From Chloroflexota bacterium (GTDB lineage: Bacteria; Chloroflexota; UBA11872): DNA of 64,000 bases. The notes beneath the pieces were generated by a model. It was not told the origin of the DNA. It worked only from the letters and a program-made list of their open reading frames with translations, and did no database searches. Positions 1 through 8,592 of the stretch are shown piece by piece (the stretch's first letter is position 1; the number at the start of each line of letters is the position of its first letter). A program made the position numbers and the translations under genes. The stretch is from positions 105,151 through 169,150 of the forward strand of contig JAPOWQ010000029.1 in the NCBI GenBank assembly GCA_026707585.1, written 5' to 3'.

Positions 1-843
1 GTCGATGGCGATTTCATCATGCACGTCGTGGCCGCGGGCGGCGGCGTTGGCGAAGGCGGGGCCAATCTCGGCGCCCTTGACGGCGTTGATGCTGACGATG
101 GCCTGGGTGAGGCGGGCGTCGAGCTTGCGGTCCCACTGGACGTGGCTGCCGAGACCGACGGGGGCGCCCCAGGCGACGACTTCGAAGACGCCGCCGAGGG
201 TGGAGCCTTCGGTGCGGGCGGCGTCGATCTCGGCCATCATTTCATCGGCGCGCTCGGGGGTGACGGCGCGGACGGGGGAGGCTTCGACGTCGTCCCAGGG
301 CCAGTGCTCGGGGCGGGCATGGTCGAGGCCGGGTTCGTCGATGACGGGGCCGATGCGGGCGGTGCGGCTGCGGATGGTGATGCCGAGCTCGGCCAGGAAT
401 TTGCGGGCGACGGCGCCGACGGCGACGCGGGCGGTGGTTTCGCGGGCGCTGGAGCGTTCGAGGATGTTGCGCAGGTCGCCGGTGCCGTACTTGATCATGC
501 CGGCGAGGTCGGCGTGGCCGGGGCGGGGCTTGGTGACGGGGGGGACGTCGTCCGGCCGGGCCTCGATGGCCATTTTTTCGCCCCAGTTGGCCCAGTCGCG
601 GTTCTCGATGAGGAGGGTTATGGGGCTGCCGAGGGTTTCACCAAGGCGAATGCCGCTGCGAATGACGGCCTGGTCGCGCTCGATTTTCATGCGGCCGCCG
701 CGGCCGTAGCCGCCCTGGCGGCGCGAGAGGTCGGGGTTGATGTCCTGGACGCCGAGGGGGACGCCGAGGGGCAGGCCTTCGACGATGACGGTGAGGCCGG
801 GGCCGTGGGATTCGCCGGCGGTCAGGTAGCGGAGGTTGGCCAT
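1..843 (-). CDS. aroC: Chorismate synthase, 3' end beyond window
   Basis: Converts 5-enolpyruvylshikimate-3-phosphate to chorismate using reduced FMN, the last shikimate-pathway step, in the cytosol. The minus strand is open from an ATG at 843 to the window edge (281 codons). It begins MANLRYLTAGESHGPGL, with the GESHG signature at residues 11-15. RQGGYGRGGRM (about 41-51), RPGHADLAG (about 107-115) and RSSARETT (about 134-141) follow, all conserved flavin/substrate-binding segments of AroC. Family members run about 360-400 residues, so roughly 80-120 codons are missing off the left edge. It is the last visible gene of the minus-strand aro operon, 138 bp after aroE. That gap holds one copy of a 48-bp repeat. 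Identification is firm; only the C-terminus is unseen. Confidence 0.95.
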   Translation of the reverse strand, partial: MANLRYLTAGESHGPGLTVIVEGLPLGVPLGVQDINPDLSRRQGGYGRGGRMKIERDQAVIRSGIRLGETLGSPITLLIENRDWANWGEKMAIEARPDDVPPVTKPRPGHADLAGMIKYGTGDLRNILERSSARETTARVAVGAVARKFLAELGITIRSRTARIGPVIDEPGLDHARPEHWPWDDVEASPVRAVTPERADEMMAEIDAARTEGSTLGGVFEVVAWGAPVGLGSHVQWDRKLDARLTQAIVSINAVKGAEIGPAFANAAARGHDVHDEIAID

Positions 844-903
844 GGGGTCAGAGTGGGTCCTGGGAGTGGTCGGCGGCGAGCGGCTTCGGTGGTTTGTTGC
901 GTT

Positions 904-951
904 GGGTGCGCGGAAGACCCTCACCCCAACCCTCTCCCAGAGGGAGAGGGA
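904..951. repeat. 48-bp intergenic repeat, copy 1
   Basis: Matches 1872-1919 at 46 of 48 positions. Its 3' half is a self-complementary core (CTCTCCC-AGA-GGGAGAG) that would fold as a short hairpin on either strand. It lies between aroE and aroC, clear of both reading frames. It resembles the REP-like CCCTCACCCCAACC...GAGAGGG elements scattered between genes in many bacterial genomes; that family assignment is from memory. Confidence 0.85.
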
Positions 952-981
952 GAAGACGGCGGCGTCTAATGTCGGGACTGA

Positions 982-1845
982 TCACGGTGACTCACTGGCG
1001 ATTAGTGCGGTGCGGGCGGCGGTGAGCATGGTACGCGCCGGGGCGGGGCGGCCGGTCCATTGTTGGAGGCTGGCGGCGCCCTGCATGACGAGCATTTCGA
1101 GGCCGCCGAGGGTTGGCGCGCCGCATTGTTGGGCGGCGGCCAGCAGGGGGGTGACGGCGGGGCGGTAGACGATGTCGTAGACGAAGAGGTTGGGGTGGAG
1201 GTGGTCGGGGGGCACCGGGCTGGCGGTGGGGGCGGGGCCGCCGGACATGCCGACGCTGGAGGTGTTGACGAGGAGTTGGGCGTCGGAGAGGTGCTGGGTA
1301 AGGCGGGGGTCCGTTAGCGCGCAGGAGTGGATGGGGGCGCCGTTGGAGGCCTGGAGGTCGTTTGCGAGCTCGTGGGCGCGGGCGGGGGTGCGGTTGGCGA
1401 CGAGGATGCGGCGGGCGCCGCTGTCGAGGAGGGCGATGACGGCGGCGCGGGCGGCACCGCCGGCGCCCAGGACGACGACGGATGCGCCGGCGGGGTCGAA
1501 GCCGCCGAACTGGCGGAGGGCCTGGATGAAGCCGTAGGGGTCGGTGTTGTCGCCGAGGAGGCGGGGGCCGTCGCGGATGACGGTGTTGACGGCGCCGGTT
1601 CGCTCTGCGGCGGGGGTGCGGCGGTCCACGGCGCGGAAGGCGGCGAGCTTGTGGGGGATGGTGACGTTGAGGCCGGCCAGGTTACCGGTGCGGACGTCGT
1701 CAAAGCGGTCTGACTCGGTACCGGGGGGCGTGGGCAAGGCGGTGTAGGTGGCGTCGAGGCCGAGTTCCTCCAGGGCGGCCTGGTGCATGACGGGCGAAAG
1801 GGTGTGGCCAAGGGGCCAGCCGATGACAGCGTAGGCGGCGCTCAT
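982..1845 (-). CDS. aroE: Shikimate dehydrogenase (NADP+)
   Basis: Reduces 3-dehydroshikimate to shikimate with NADPH. The protein is 287 residues, normal for AroE. The N-terminal substrate domain shows GWPLGHTLSPVMHQAA (about 9-24), whose Ser/Pro region contacts shikimate, and NVTIPHK with the catalytic lysine. NTDPYGF carries the conserved Asp/Asn substrate ligands. A Rossmann domain follows with GAGGAARA (about 127-134) and ANRTPARA, the NRT/R pattern typical of NADP preference. The C-terminal GGLEMLVMQGAASLQQW helix is also characteristic. The ATG start lies 124 bp after aroA. Both flanking gaps carry a copy of the same 48-bp repeat, which is unusual inside an operon. Confidence 0.95.
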   Translation of the reverse strand: MSAAYAVIGWPLGHTLSPVMHQAALEELGLDATYTALPTPPGTESDRFDDVRTGNLAGLNVTIPHKLAAFRAVDRRTPAAERTGAVNTVIRDGPRLLGDNTDPYGFIQALRQFGGFDPAGASVVVLGAGGAARAAVIALLDSGARRILVANRTPARAHELANDLQASNGAPIHSCALTDPRLTQHLSDAQLLVNTSSVGMSGGPAPTASPVPPDHLHPNLFVYDIVYRPAVTPLLAAAQQCGAPTLGGLEMLVMQGAASLQQWTGRPAPARTMLTAARTALIASESP

Positions 1846-1871
1846 TGAGACCTATGCGTAACCGCGGGGAT

Positions 1872-1919
1872 GGGTGCCCGGAAGACCCTCACCCCAACCG
1901 TCTCCCAGAGGGAGAGGGA
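1872..1919. repeat. 48-bp intergenic repeat, copy 2
   Basis: Second copy of the repeat at 904-951, same orientation, two mismatches. It sits in the gap between aroA (upstream on the minus strand) and aroE. The GGGAGAG/CTCTCCC core forms a hairpin without a following T-run, so an RNA-stability or recombination relic is more likely than a terminator. Confidence 0.85.
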
Positions 1920-1969
1920 TAAAGAGCGGCCCCGCTTTCGAAGTCGAGGCCGGGTTTCGCAACGGGCGC

Positions 1970-3270
<1,301 letters not shown>

Positions 3271-3274
<4 letters not shown>

Positions 3275-4302
3275 GCGCCGACCGGGGCGCCGACGGGCCG
3301 TCCGAGGGCGGCGGCCATGGGTTCCAGCCGGGCCATGAGCTCGCTGAAGTGGTTGAAGCTGAGGCTTTGCTGGCCGTCGATCAGGGCGGATTCGGGCTCG
3401 GGATGGACCTCGACGATGATGCCGTCGGCTCCGGCCGCGATTGAGGCCAGGGCCATGTCGTGGACCATGTACCAGTGGCCGGTGCCCTGGGACGGGTCGA
3501 CGATGATCGGCAGGTGGGTGCGGCGGCGCAGGAGGGGGATGGCGTTGAGGTCGAGGGTGAAGCGCGAGGAGGTTTCGAAGGTGCGGATGCCGCGCTCGCA
3601 GAGCATGACGTCGGGGTTGCCGCCGGCCAGGATGTACTCGGCGCACATGAGCCACTCGTCGATGGTGTTGCCCATGCCGCGCTTGAGCAGGACGGGTTTC
3701 CCGCAGGCGCCGACCTCGCAGAGGAGCGGGTAGTTCTGGGCGTTGCGGGTGCCGATCTGCAGGACGTCGGCGTAATCGACGACGAATTCGACCTGGCGGG
3801 GGTCCAGGACCTCGGTAATGACGGGGAGGCCGGTGGCTGCGCGGGCCTCGGCCAGGAGCTGGAGGCCTGATTTGCCCATGCCCTGGAAGCTGTAGGGCGA
3901 GCTGCGCGGCTTGTAGGCGCCGCCGCGCAGCATCCGGGCGCCGGCGCCGGCCACGTGGGCGGCGGTGGCGGCCATCTGTTCGGGGCTCTCGACGGTGCAG
4001 GGGCCGGCCATGACGGTGACGGAGCCGTCGCCGATCTCGACATTGCCGACCTGGACGACGGAGCGCTCGCGGGTGTCGGTGCGGGCGGCGAGCTTGAAGG
4101 GCTCGCTGATGGGGATGGTGGCCTCGACGTGGGGCATGCGCTCGAGCTGCTGGAGCAGCTCGGGGGGGCGAGTGCCGATGACGGCGATGACGGTCTTGTG
4201 TTCGCCGGGCAGGCGGCGGGTCTCCAGGCCCTCGGCATGGACGCGGGCTTCGACCGCGTCGAGGGCCGTCTGGCCGGCGCTGTTCTTCATCACGATGATC
4301 AT
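3271..4302 (-). CDS. aroF: DAHP synthase, type I-beta with N-terminal regulatory domain
   Basis: Condenses PEP and erythrose-4-phosphate to DAHP, the committed step of aromatic biosynthesis. Of its 343 residues, the first ~70 form a ferredoxin-like (ACT-like) domain. In Thermotoga-type enzymes this domain mediates Tyr/Phe feedback. The TIM barrel follows with GPCTVES (metal Cys), RGGAYKPRSSPYSFQG (PEP/E4P Lys-Pro-Arg) and EVHPEPESALIDGQQSL (metal Glu and Asp). One oddity: the third metal ligand, normally His in DPSH, reads DPSQGTGHW, with Gln in that place and a His four residues later. The codon is CAG and clear in the sequence. It is first in the aro operon, 53 bp after a terminator-like hairpin that likely controls it. 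Confidence 0.93.
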
Positions 4303-4355
4303 CGAAGGGGCTCCTGGTAGGGACGGGGTGGGGCGAGTGGTCGGAGAAAGAAAAA

Positions 4356-4377
4356 AGCAGAGGCGGGGGCCTCTGCT
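4356..4377 (-). terminator. Intrinsic terminator (attenuator) before aroF
   Basis: On the minus strand a perfect 9-bp stem AGCAGAGGC/GCCTCTGCT with a 4-nt loop is followed directly by TTTTTTCTTTCT. It lies between the aro promoter and the aroF start. It would therefore stop transcription before the first structural gene unless antiterminated, the arrangement expected of an attenuator. Confidence 0.8.
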
Positions 4378-4431
4378 GCCGGCGTCCGCGGGTCGCTGGA
4401 TTACAAGGGGTCACGACCCGGCTGCGCCGGC
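4378..4431 (-). promoter_or_regulatory. Leader hairpin upstream of aroF attenuator
   Basis: Two nested perfect arms are present: GCCGGCG (4425-4431) with CGCCGGC (4378-4384), and inside them GGGTCG with CGACCC. The stop codon of the leader ORF falls in the loop. The structure directly abuts the terminator stem. It occupies the position of the pause/1:2 hairpin in trp-type leaders. A competing antiterminator pairing is not obvious by eye; only a short GGGCC/GGCCC alternative was seen. Confidence 0.6.
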
Positions 4432-4502
4432 CCTGGAAACGCGAAATAGACGCCGCAGGCTGGGGCGTGCGCGTGAGTCATTCGTACCCGAACGCAAATC
4501 AT
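4401..4502 (-). CDS. Putative aro leader peptide (33 aa)
   Basis: A 33-codon ORF from ATG (4500-4502) to TAA (4401-4403) in the transcribed leader of aroF. Residues 19-22 read Tyr-Phe-Ala-Phe (codons TAT TTC GCG TTT), immediately before the first leader hairpin. A cluster of codons for pathway end products placed just ahead of a hairpin-terminator pair is the hallmark of ribosome-mediated attenuation (trpL, pheL). No Shine-Dalgarno is visible. With the predicted promoter, transcription would begin within a few bases of the ATG, so initiation may be leaderless. The peptide itself probably has no function after translation. Confidence 0.6.
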   Translation of the reverse strand: MICVRVRMTHAHAPACGVYFAFPGPAQPGRDPL

Positions 4503-4510
4503 GGGAAAAG

Positions 4511-4539
4511 AGTGTGCGCAAGGTTCGGGCGTGCGTCAA
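4511..4539 (-). promoter_or_regulatory. Predicted promoter of the aro operon
   Basis: On the minus strand TTGACG (4534-4539), a 17-nt spacer, then CACACT (4511-4516). The -35 matches consensus at five of six positions, the -10 at three. The predicted start falls at or beside the leader ATG at 4502. Confidence 0.5.
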
Positions 4540-4597
4540 TGGTATTCCGGTGGGGTGAGATGCCACACTAGGCTGTAGTCGGGGCGCGCGGTAAGGG

Positions 4598-6001
4598 TTG
4601 CGGTCGTTGACCCGCAAGACCATAAGGGGCGGGGATTCGCTGCGGCCGGCGTCGGAAGCCGCGCTGGTGCAGTTGTGGCTGGATGCCGCGTCGCGCGTTG
4701 GTCCGATGCGCGATTCGCTCGGGCGTTCGATCGAGGTGGTGTACCCGGGCCGCCGGACGGGGTTGGCGGGACCGGACCTGCAGGATGCCATCGTCAGTAT
4801 TGACGGCGGTCCGGCGCGGCGGGTGGACGTGGAAGTTCACCTGCACGAGGCGTCGTGGGAGCAGCACGGGCACGGCGGAGACAGGCGTTACCAGGGTGAT
4901 CTGCTGCACCTGGTGTGGACCCCGGCGCGGGGCGGAGCCGGGCGTCCGCCGTACATCCTGGCCGGGCAGGCGTTGGCCGATAGAGCGGCGCGAGGAAGAC
5001 GGCGACCGGATACGGATGGGTGGCCGTGCTGGAACGAAAGGTCTGGGCCGGCGACCGGCGCCGAAGTGGGAGTGGCAATACGAGCGGAGGGCGTCCGGCG
5101 GCAGGCGGAGCGGGCGGCGGTGCTGGAGAGCGACATCGAGGCGCTGGGAGCGGACCAGGCTCTGTACCGGGCGGTTATGCGGGCGCTGGGATACAGCGCG
5201 AATACCGAGCAATTCGAGGCCGTGGCCGAGGCGGCGCCGATCGAGCTGCTGAGCGCGCTGGCCGGATCGTCGCTAACGGCCCGGCGGATGCGGGTGGAGG
5301 CCGAGTTACTGGGAGCGGCGGGGTTGCTGCCGAGCCAACGAGGGCAGCAAGCGGAGCATCCGCACGTGCGAGCGCTTGAGGAGGCTTGGGCAGCTGGGGC
5401 GCCGCGCGCGGCGCCCGCAGTTAGGAGCTGGACGCTGGCGGCGGTGCGACCGCACAACCGGCCGGCGCGGCGCCTGGCCGGGGCGGCAAGGCTGTTTTGC
5501 ATGGCGCCGATGGCGCGGCGTGCGCTAGCGGAGCGGGTGGCGGGGCAGGTGCTGGCCGCGTATGAGGGTGAGCGTGGACAGGACCTGGTCGGGTGGTTCC
5601 AGGTAAAGGTAGGTCCGGAGGACTTCTGGGCGAGGCACCTGGACGCAGGCCGGCTGGCGGCGCGTCCGCTGCCGGCGCTGATCGGACGCGGGTGCAGTCT
5701 CGAGCTTCTGGTGAACGCGGTCTTGCCGTTTACCGCGGCGTTGGGGGGCTGGTCGGGCAGACTCGAGTTAGTGACGGCGGCCGATTCGGTGCTGGCCGGC
5801 CTGGGATCGGTTGGCTGGAACCGGCACACGCGCTACATGGCCGACACGTTGCGGCTGGATCGGCGGGGGCTGGGATCGGCGCTGGCGCAACAGGGGTTGC
5901 TGCGGATTTACCGCCGCTGGTGCCGGGAGAAGCACTGCGGCGAATGCCCCGCGGCGAATCTGGCCGTGGCAACCCCGGCAGGTGCGGGCATCCGCGAATA
6001 G
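4598..6001 (+). CDS. DUF2851 family protein
   Basis: Function unknown; recognised by family pattern. It is 467 residues as called. The N-terminal part has RVDVEVHLHEASWEQHGHG followed by YQGDLLHLVW, the conserved DVEIHL...W..HGH...Y..V.LHVV core of DUF2851. The C-terminus carries HCGECPAA, matching the cysteine pair that ends family members. The start is uncertain: TTG at 4598 has a purine tract too close, while TTG at 4607 has AAGGG at a better distance. It is transcribed divergently from the aro operon and ends 131 bp before lon; neither neighbour suggests a role. Confidence 0.75.
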   Translation: MRSLTRKTIRGGDSLRPASEAALVQLWLDAASRVGPMRDSLGRSIEVVYPGRRTGLAGPDLQDAIVSIDGGPARRVDVEVHLHEASWEQHGHGGDRRYQGDLLHLVWTPARGGAGRPPYILAGQALADRAARGRRRPDTDGWPCWNERSGPATGAEVGVAIRAEGVRRQAERAAVLESDIEALGADQALYRAVMRALGYSANTEQFEAVAEAAPIELLSALAGSSLTARRMRVEAELLGAAGLLPSQRGQQAEHPHVRALEEAWAAGAPRAAPAVRSWTLAAVRPHNRPARRLAGAARLFCMAPMARRALAERVAGQVLAAYEGERGQDLVGWFQVKVGPEDFWARHLDAGRLAARPLPALIGRGCSLELLVNAVLPFTAALGGWSGRLELVTAADSVLAGLGSVGWNRHTRYMADTLRLDRRGLGSALAQQGLLRIYRRWCREKHCGECPAANLAVATPAGAGIRE

Positions 6002-6081
6002 CTCGGCGCCGGCATTGCCGGGTTGAGGGAGTTTGCGATGTGTGTTGGCGGGCGGATGCCGAGATGATACTGACTGGAACT

Positions 6082-6095
6082 AAGTAAGATTACTT
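6082..6095. promoter_or_regulatory. Perfect palindrome at the lon promoter
   Basis: AAGTAA-GA-TTACTT, six-base arms, ending inside the -35 hexamer and overlapping the first half of the HAIR-like element. A second regulator could bind here, but no protein is assigned. Confidence 0.45.
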
Positions 6096-6113
6096 GACAG
6101 TGCCTCGCTCAAT
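6093..6113 (+). promoter_or_regulatory. HAIR-like operator (HspR site)
   Basis: CTTGACA, seven bases, GCTCAAT. The HspR-associated inverted repeat consensus is CTTGAGT-N7-ACTCAAG; each half matches five of seven and the spacing is exact. It covers the -35 region of the lon promoter. An hspR gene lies in the same operon, supporting autoregulated repression released on heat shock. Confidence 0.65.
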
Positions 6114-6122
6114 ATCTACTAT
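6094..6122 (+). promoter_or_regulatory. Promoter of the lon-dnaK-clpC operon
   Basis: TTGACA (6094-6099), 17-nt spacer, TACTAT (6117-6122): a perfect -35 and a five-of-six -10. The predicted transcription start (about 6129) is a few bases before the ATG at 6133. The transcript is therefore nearly leaderless. An in-frame TTG inside the -35 box is not the translation start. Confidence 0.8.
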
Positions 6123-6132
6123 CGTGCGTGAT

Positions 6133-8583
6133 ATGACGGAATCGATGCATCCCGAAGCCGAAGCCGACGGCGCGGAGGCGCGCGCGCGCGGCCCTGCCGC
6201 GCCGCGCCGCACGGTGGTGTCGGTGCGGCCCGAATCCACGCGCCTACCGGTGGTGCCGCTGCCGGATTGGGTGGCGTACCCGGAGTTGACGATGCCGCTG
6301 CACGCCAGCCGGGCCGTCTCGGTGGACGCGCTGGCGGCGGCCGCCGCCAACGGCGACCTGGTGGTCGTGGTGACCCAGCGGCGGGCGCGCAAGACGGTGG
6401 ACCCGCAGCACCTGTGCTCGGTGGGAACGGCGGCCAAGGTGATCCGCCGGCTGCGCATGCCGGACGGCGGCGTGCAGGTGCTGCTGGAAGGCCAGTACCG
6501 GGCGACGGTGGACGACATCGCGCCGGTGGGGGAGCACTTCGACGCGCGGGTGACGCCGCTGACGGTCGAATACCGCCCGTCGCTGGAGCTGGAGGCGCTG
6601 CGCCGCGTGGTGGTGGCGCACGTGGAAGGCGTGGCGGAGGAGACCAACATGTTCGCGCCCGAGACGGTGGCCATGACGCGGCGCGCCGCCGACCCGGGCT
6701 GGCTGGCGGACTACGTGGCGTTCTCGTCCGACATGTCGCCGCACGAGCGGCAGACGGTGCTGGAGGCGCTGGATCTGACGGAGCGATTGCGGTTCGTGGC
6801 GCGCTACCTGGCCAAGCAGGTGGAGATCCTGAACATTCGCAACAAGATCCAGGGGGAGATCCAGGACGGCATCGAGAAGGTCCAGCGCGACTACTACCTG
6901 CGCGAGCAACTGCGGGCGATCCAGCGCGAGCTGGGCATGTCCAGCCCGCAGACCGACGACGCGCAGGACCTGAGCGACCGGGTGGACGCCTCGGACCTGC
7001 CGGACGACGTGGCGGCCAAGGCGCGGCAGGAAATCTCACGGCTGGACGCGACGCCGCCGACCTCGCCCGAGGTGGGCGTGATCCGGGGCTACCTGGACTG
7101 GCTGCTGGCGCTGCCGTGGGCGCGTGAGACGCGCGACCACCGCAGCCTGGCGCGGGCCCGCCGGGTGCTGGACCGCGACCACTACGGGCTGGAGAAGCCG
7201 AAGGCGCGGGTGCTGGAGTTCCTGGCGGTGCGGGCGATCTCAACGAAGTTCCGGACCCCGATCGTCTGTTTCGTGGGGCCGCCGGGGGTGGGCAAGACGA
7301 GCCTGGGCCGCTCGATCGCGCGTGCCCTGGGCCGCGAGTTCGTGCGCATCTCGCTGGGCGGGGTGCGCGACGAGGCGGAGATCCGCGGGCACCGGCGGAC
7401 CTACGTGGGGGCGCTGCCGGGCCGCATCATCCAGGCGCTGCGGCGGGCGGGATCGCGCAATCCGGTGATGCTGCTGGACGAGATCGACAAGATCGGCCGC
7501 GACTTCCGGGGCGACCCGTCGTCGGCGTTGCTGGAGGTGCTGGACCCGGAGTACAACCACAGCTTCTCGGACCACTACCTGGAGGTGCCGTTCGACCTCT
7601 CGCGCGTGCTGTTCGTGACCACGGCCAACACGGCCGAGGACATACCGCCGGTGCTGCGGGACCGCATGGAGGTCATTGAGCTGAGCGGGTACACCGAAGA
7701 CGAGAAGGTGCGGATCGCGCAGGAGTTCCTGCTGCCGCGGCAGATCCGCACCCACGGGCTGCGCAAGGCCGGCGTGACGTTCACGGACCGGGCGGTGCGC
7801 GAGGTGATCCGGCACTACACCCGCGAGGCGGGGGTGCGCAACCTGGAGCGCGAGCTGGCGGCGGTGTGCCGCAAGCTGGCGCGGCGGATCGCGGCCAACT
7901 ACCGCACGGCCGCGCGGGTGACGCCGCGGCGCGTGCGCTCGGCGCTGGGGCCGGCCAAGTTCCTCCCCGAGGACGAGTCCCGCAGGCCGGAGGTGGGGGT
8001 GGCCACCGGCCTGGCCGTGACGCCGGTTGGCGGCGAGGTGCTGGACGTGGAGGCGGCCTGGATCGCGGGGGCCGGCAAGGTGCGCCTGACGGGGCAGCTG
8101 GGCGACGTGATGAGCGAATCGGCGCGGGCCGCGCTGTCGTACGCGCGGGCGCGCACCGGGACGCTGGGCGTGGACCCGGGGCTGTTCGCGCAGCGCGACC
8201 TGCACGTGCACGTGCCGGCCGGCGGGGTGCCGAAGGACGGGCCGTCGGCCGGGATCACGATGGGCGCGGCGATCATTTCGGCCATGACCGGGCGCCGGGT
8301 GCGGCGCGAGATTGCGATGACGGGCGAAGTGACCCTGCGCGGGCGGGTGCTGCCCATCGGCGGGCTGAAGGAGAAGGTGCTGGCGGCGCATCGGGCCGGC
8401 CTGCACACGGTGATCGCGCCCGAGGAGAACCGACCGGACCTGGACGACATCCCCGCGCGGGTGCGCAGGCAGATGCGCTTCGTGTGGGTGAACGACATGG
8501 ACACCGTGCTGGCGACCGTATTGATGAGCGAAGCCGCGGCGACGGATCAACTGGGACCGGCCGCCGCGTCCGGATCAGCCTAG
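6133..8583 (+). CDS. lon: ATP-dependent Lon protease
   Basis: Cytosolic AAA+ serine protease that unfolds and degrades damaged and regulatory proteins. It is 816 residues from ATG 6133; a second ATG at 6145 is also possible. An N-terminal LON substrate-binding domain (about 35-230) precedes a coiled-coil with the YYLREQLRAIQRELG motif. The AAA+ module has Walker A GPPGVGKT (about 381-388) and Walker B MLLDEIDKIG. The C-terminal protease domain has catalytic Ser in PKDGPSAG (about 705) and Lys in GGLKEKVLAAH (about 746), the Lon Ser-Lys dyad. It is first gene of the heat-shock operon, 9 bp before dnaK. In Streptomyces, lon belongs to the HspR regulon, matching the HAIR-like site here. Confidence 0.96.
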   Translation: MTESMHPEAEADGAEARARGPAAPRRTVVSVRPESTRLPVVPLPDWVAYPELTMPLHASRAVSVDALAAAAANGDLVVVVTQRRARKTVDPQHLCSVGTAAKVIRRLRMPDGGVQVLLEGQYRATVDDIAPVGEHFDARVTPLTVEYRPSLELEALRRVVVAHVEGVAEETNMFAPETVAMTRRAADPGWLADYVAFSSDMSPHERQTVLEALDLTERLRFVARYLAKQVEILNIRNKIQGEIQDGIEKVQRDYYLREQLRAIQRELGMSSPQTDDAQDLSDRVDASDLPDDVAAKARQEISRLDATPPTSPEVGVIRGYLDWLLALPWARETRDHRSLARARRVLDRDHYGLEKPKARVLEFLAVRAISTKFRTPIVCFVGPPGVGKTSLGRSIARALGREFVRISLGGVRDEAEIRGHRRTYVGALPGRIIQALRRAGSRNPVMLLDEIDKIGRDFRGDPSSALLEVLDPEYNHSFSDHYLEVPFDLSRVLFVTTANTAEDIPPVLRDRMEVIELSGYTEDEKVRIAQEFLLPRQIRTHGLRKAGVTFTDRAVREVIRHYTREAGVRNLERELAAVCRKLARRIAANYRTAARVTPRRVRSALGPAKFLPEDESRRPEVGVATGLAVTPVGGEVLDVEAAWIAGAGKVRLTGQLGDVMSESARAALSYARARTGTLGVDPGLFAQRDLHVHVPAGGVPKDGPSAGITMGAAIISAMTGRRVRREIAMTGEVTLRGRVLPIGGLKEKVLAAHRAGLHTVIAPEENRPDLDDIPARVRRQMRFVWVNDMDTVLATVLMSEAAATDQLGPAAASGSA

Positions 8584-8592
8584 GAGGCAGCG

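Noticed and set aside
4378..4440. T-box riboswitch upstream of aroF
   Set aside because: The sequence ACCCGCGGACG loosely resembles part of a T-box core, but the GGTGG element and a Stem I specifier loop are missing. The leader ORF with aromatic codons explains the terminator better.
6094..6132. Lon start at TTG 6094
   Set aside because: This TTG is the first part of the TTGACA -35 hexamer, so the 13 extra codons cannot be transcribed from that promoter.
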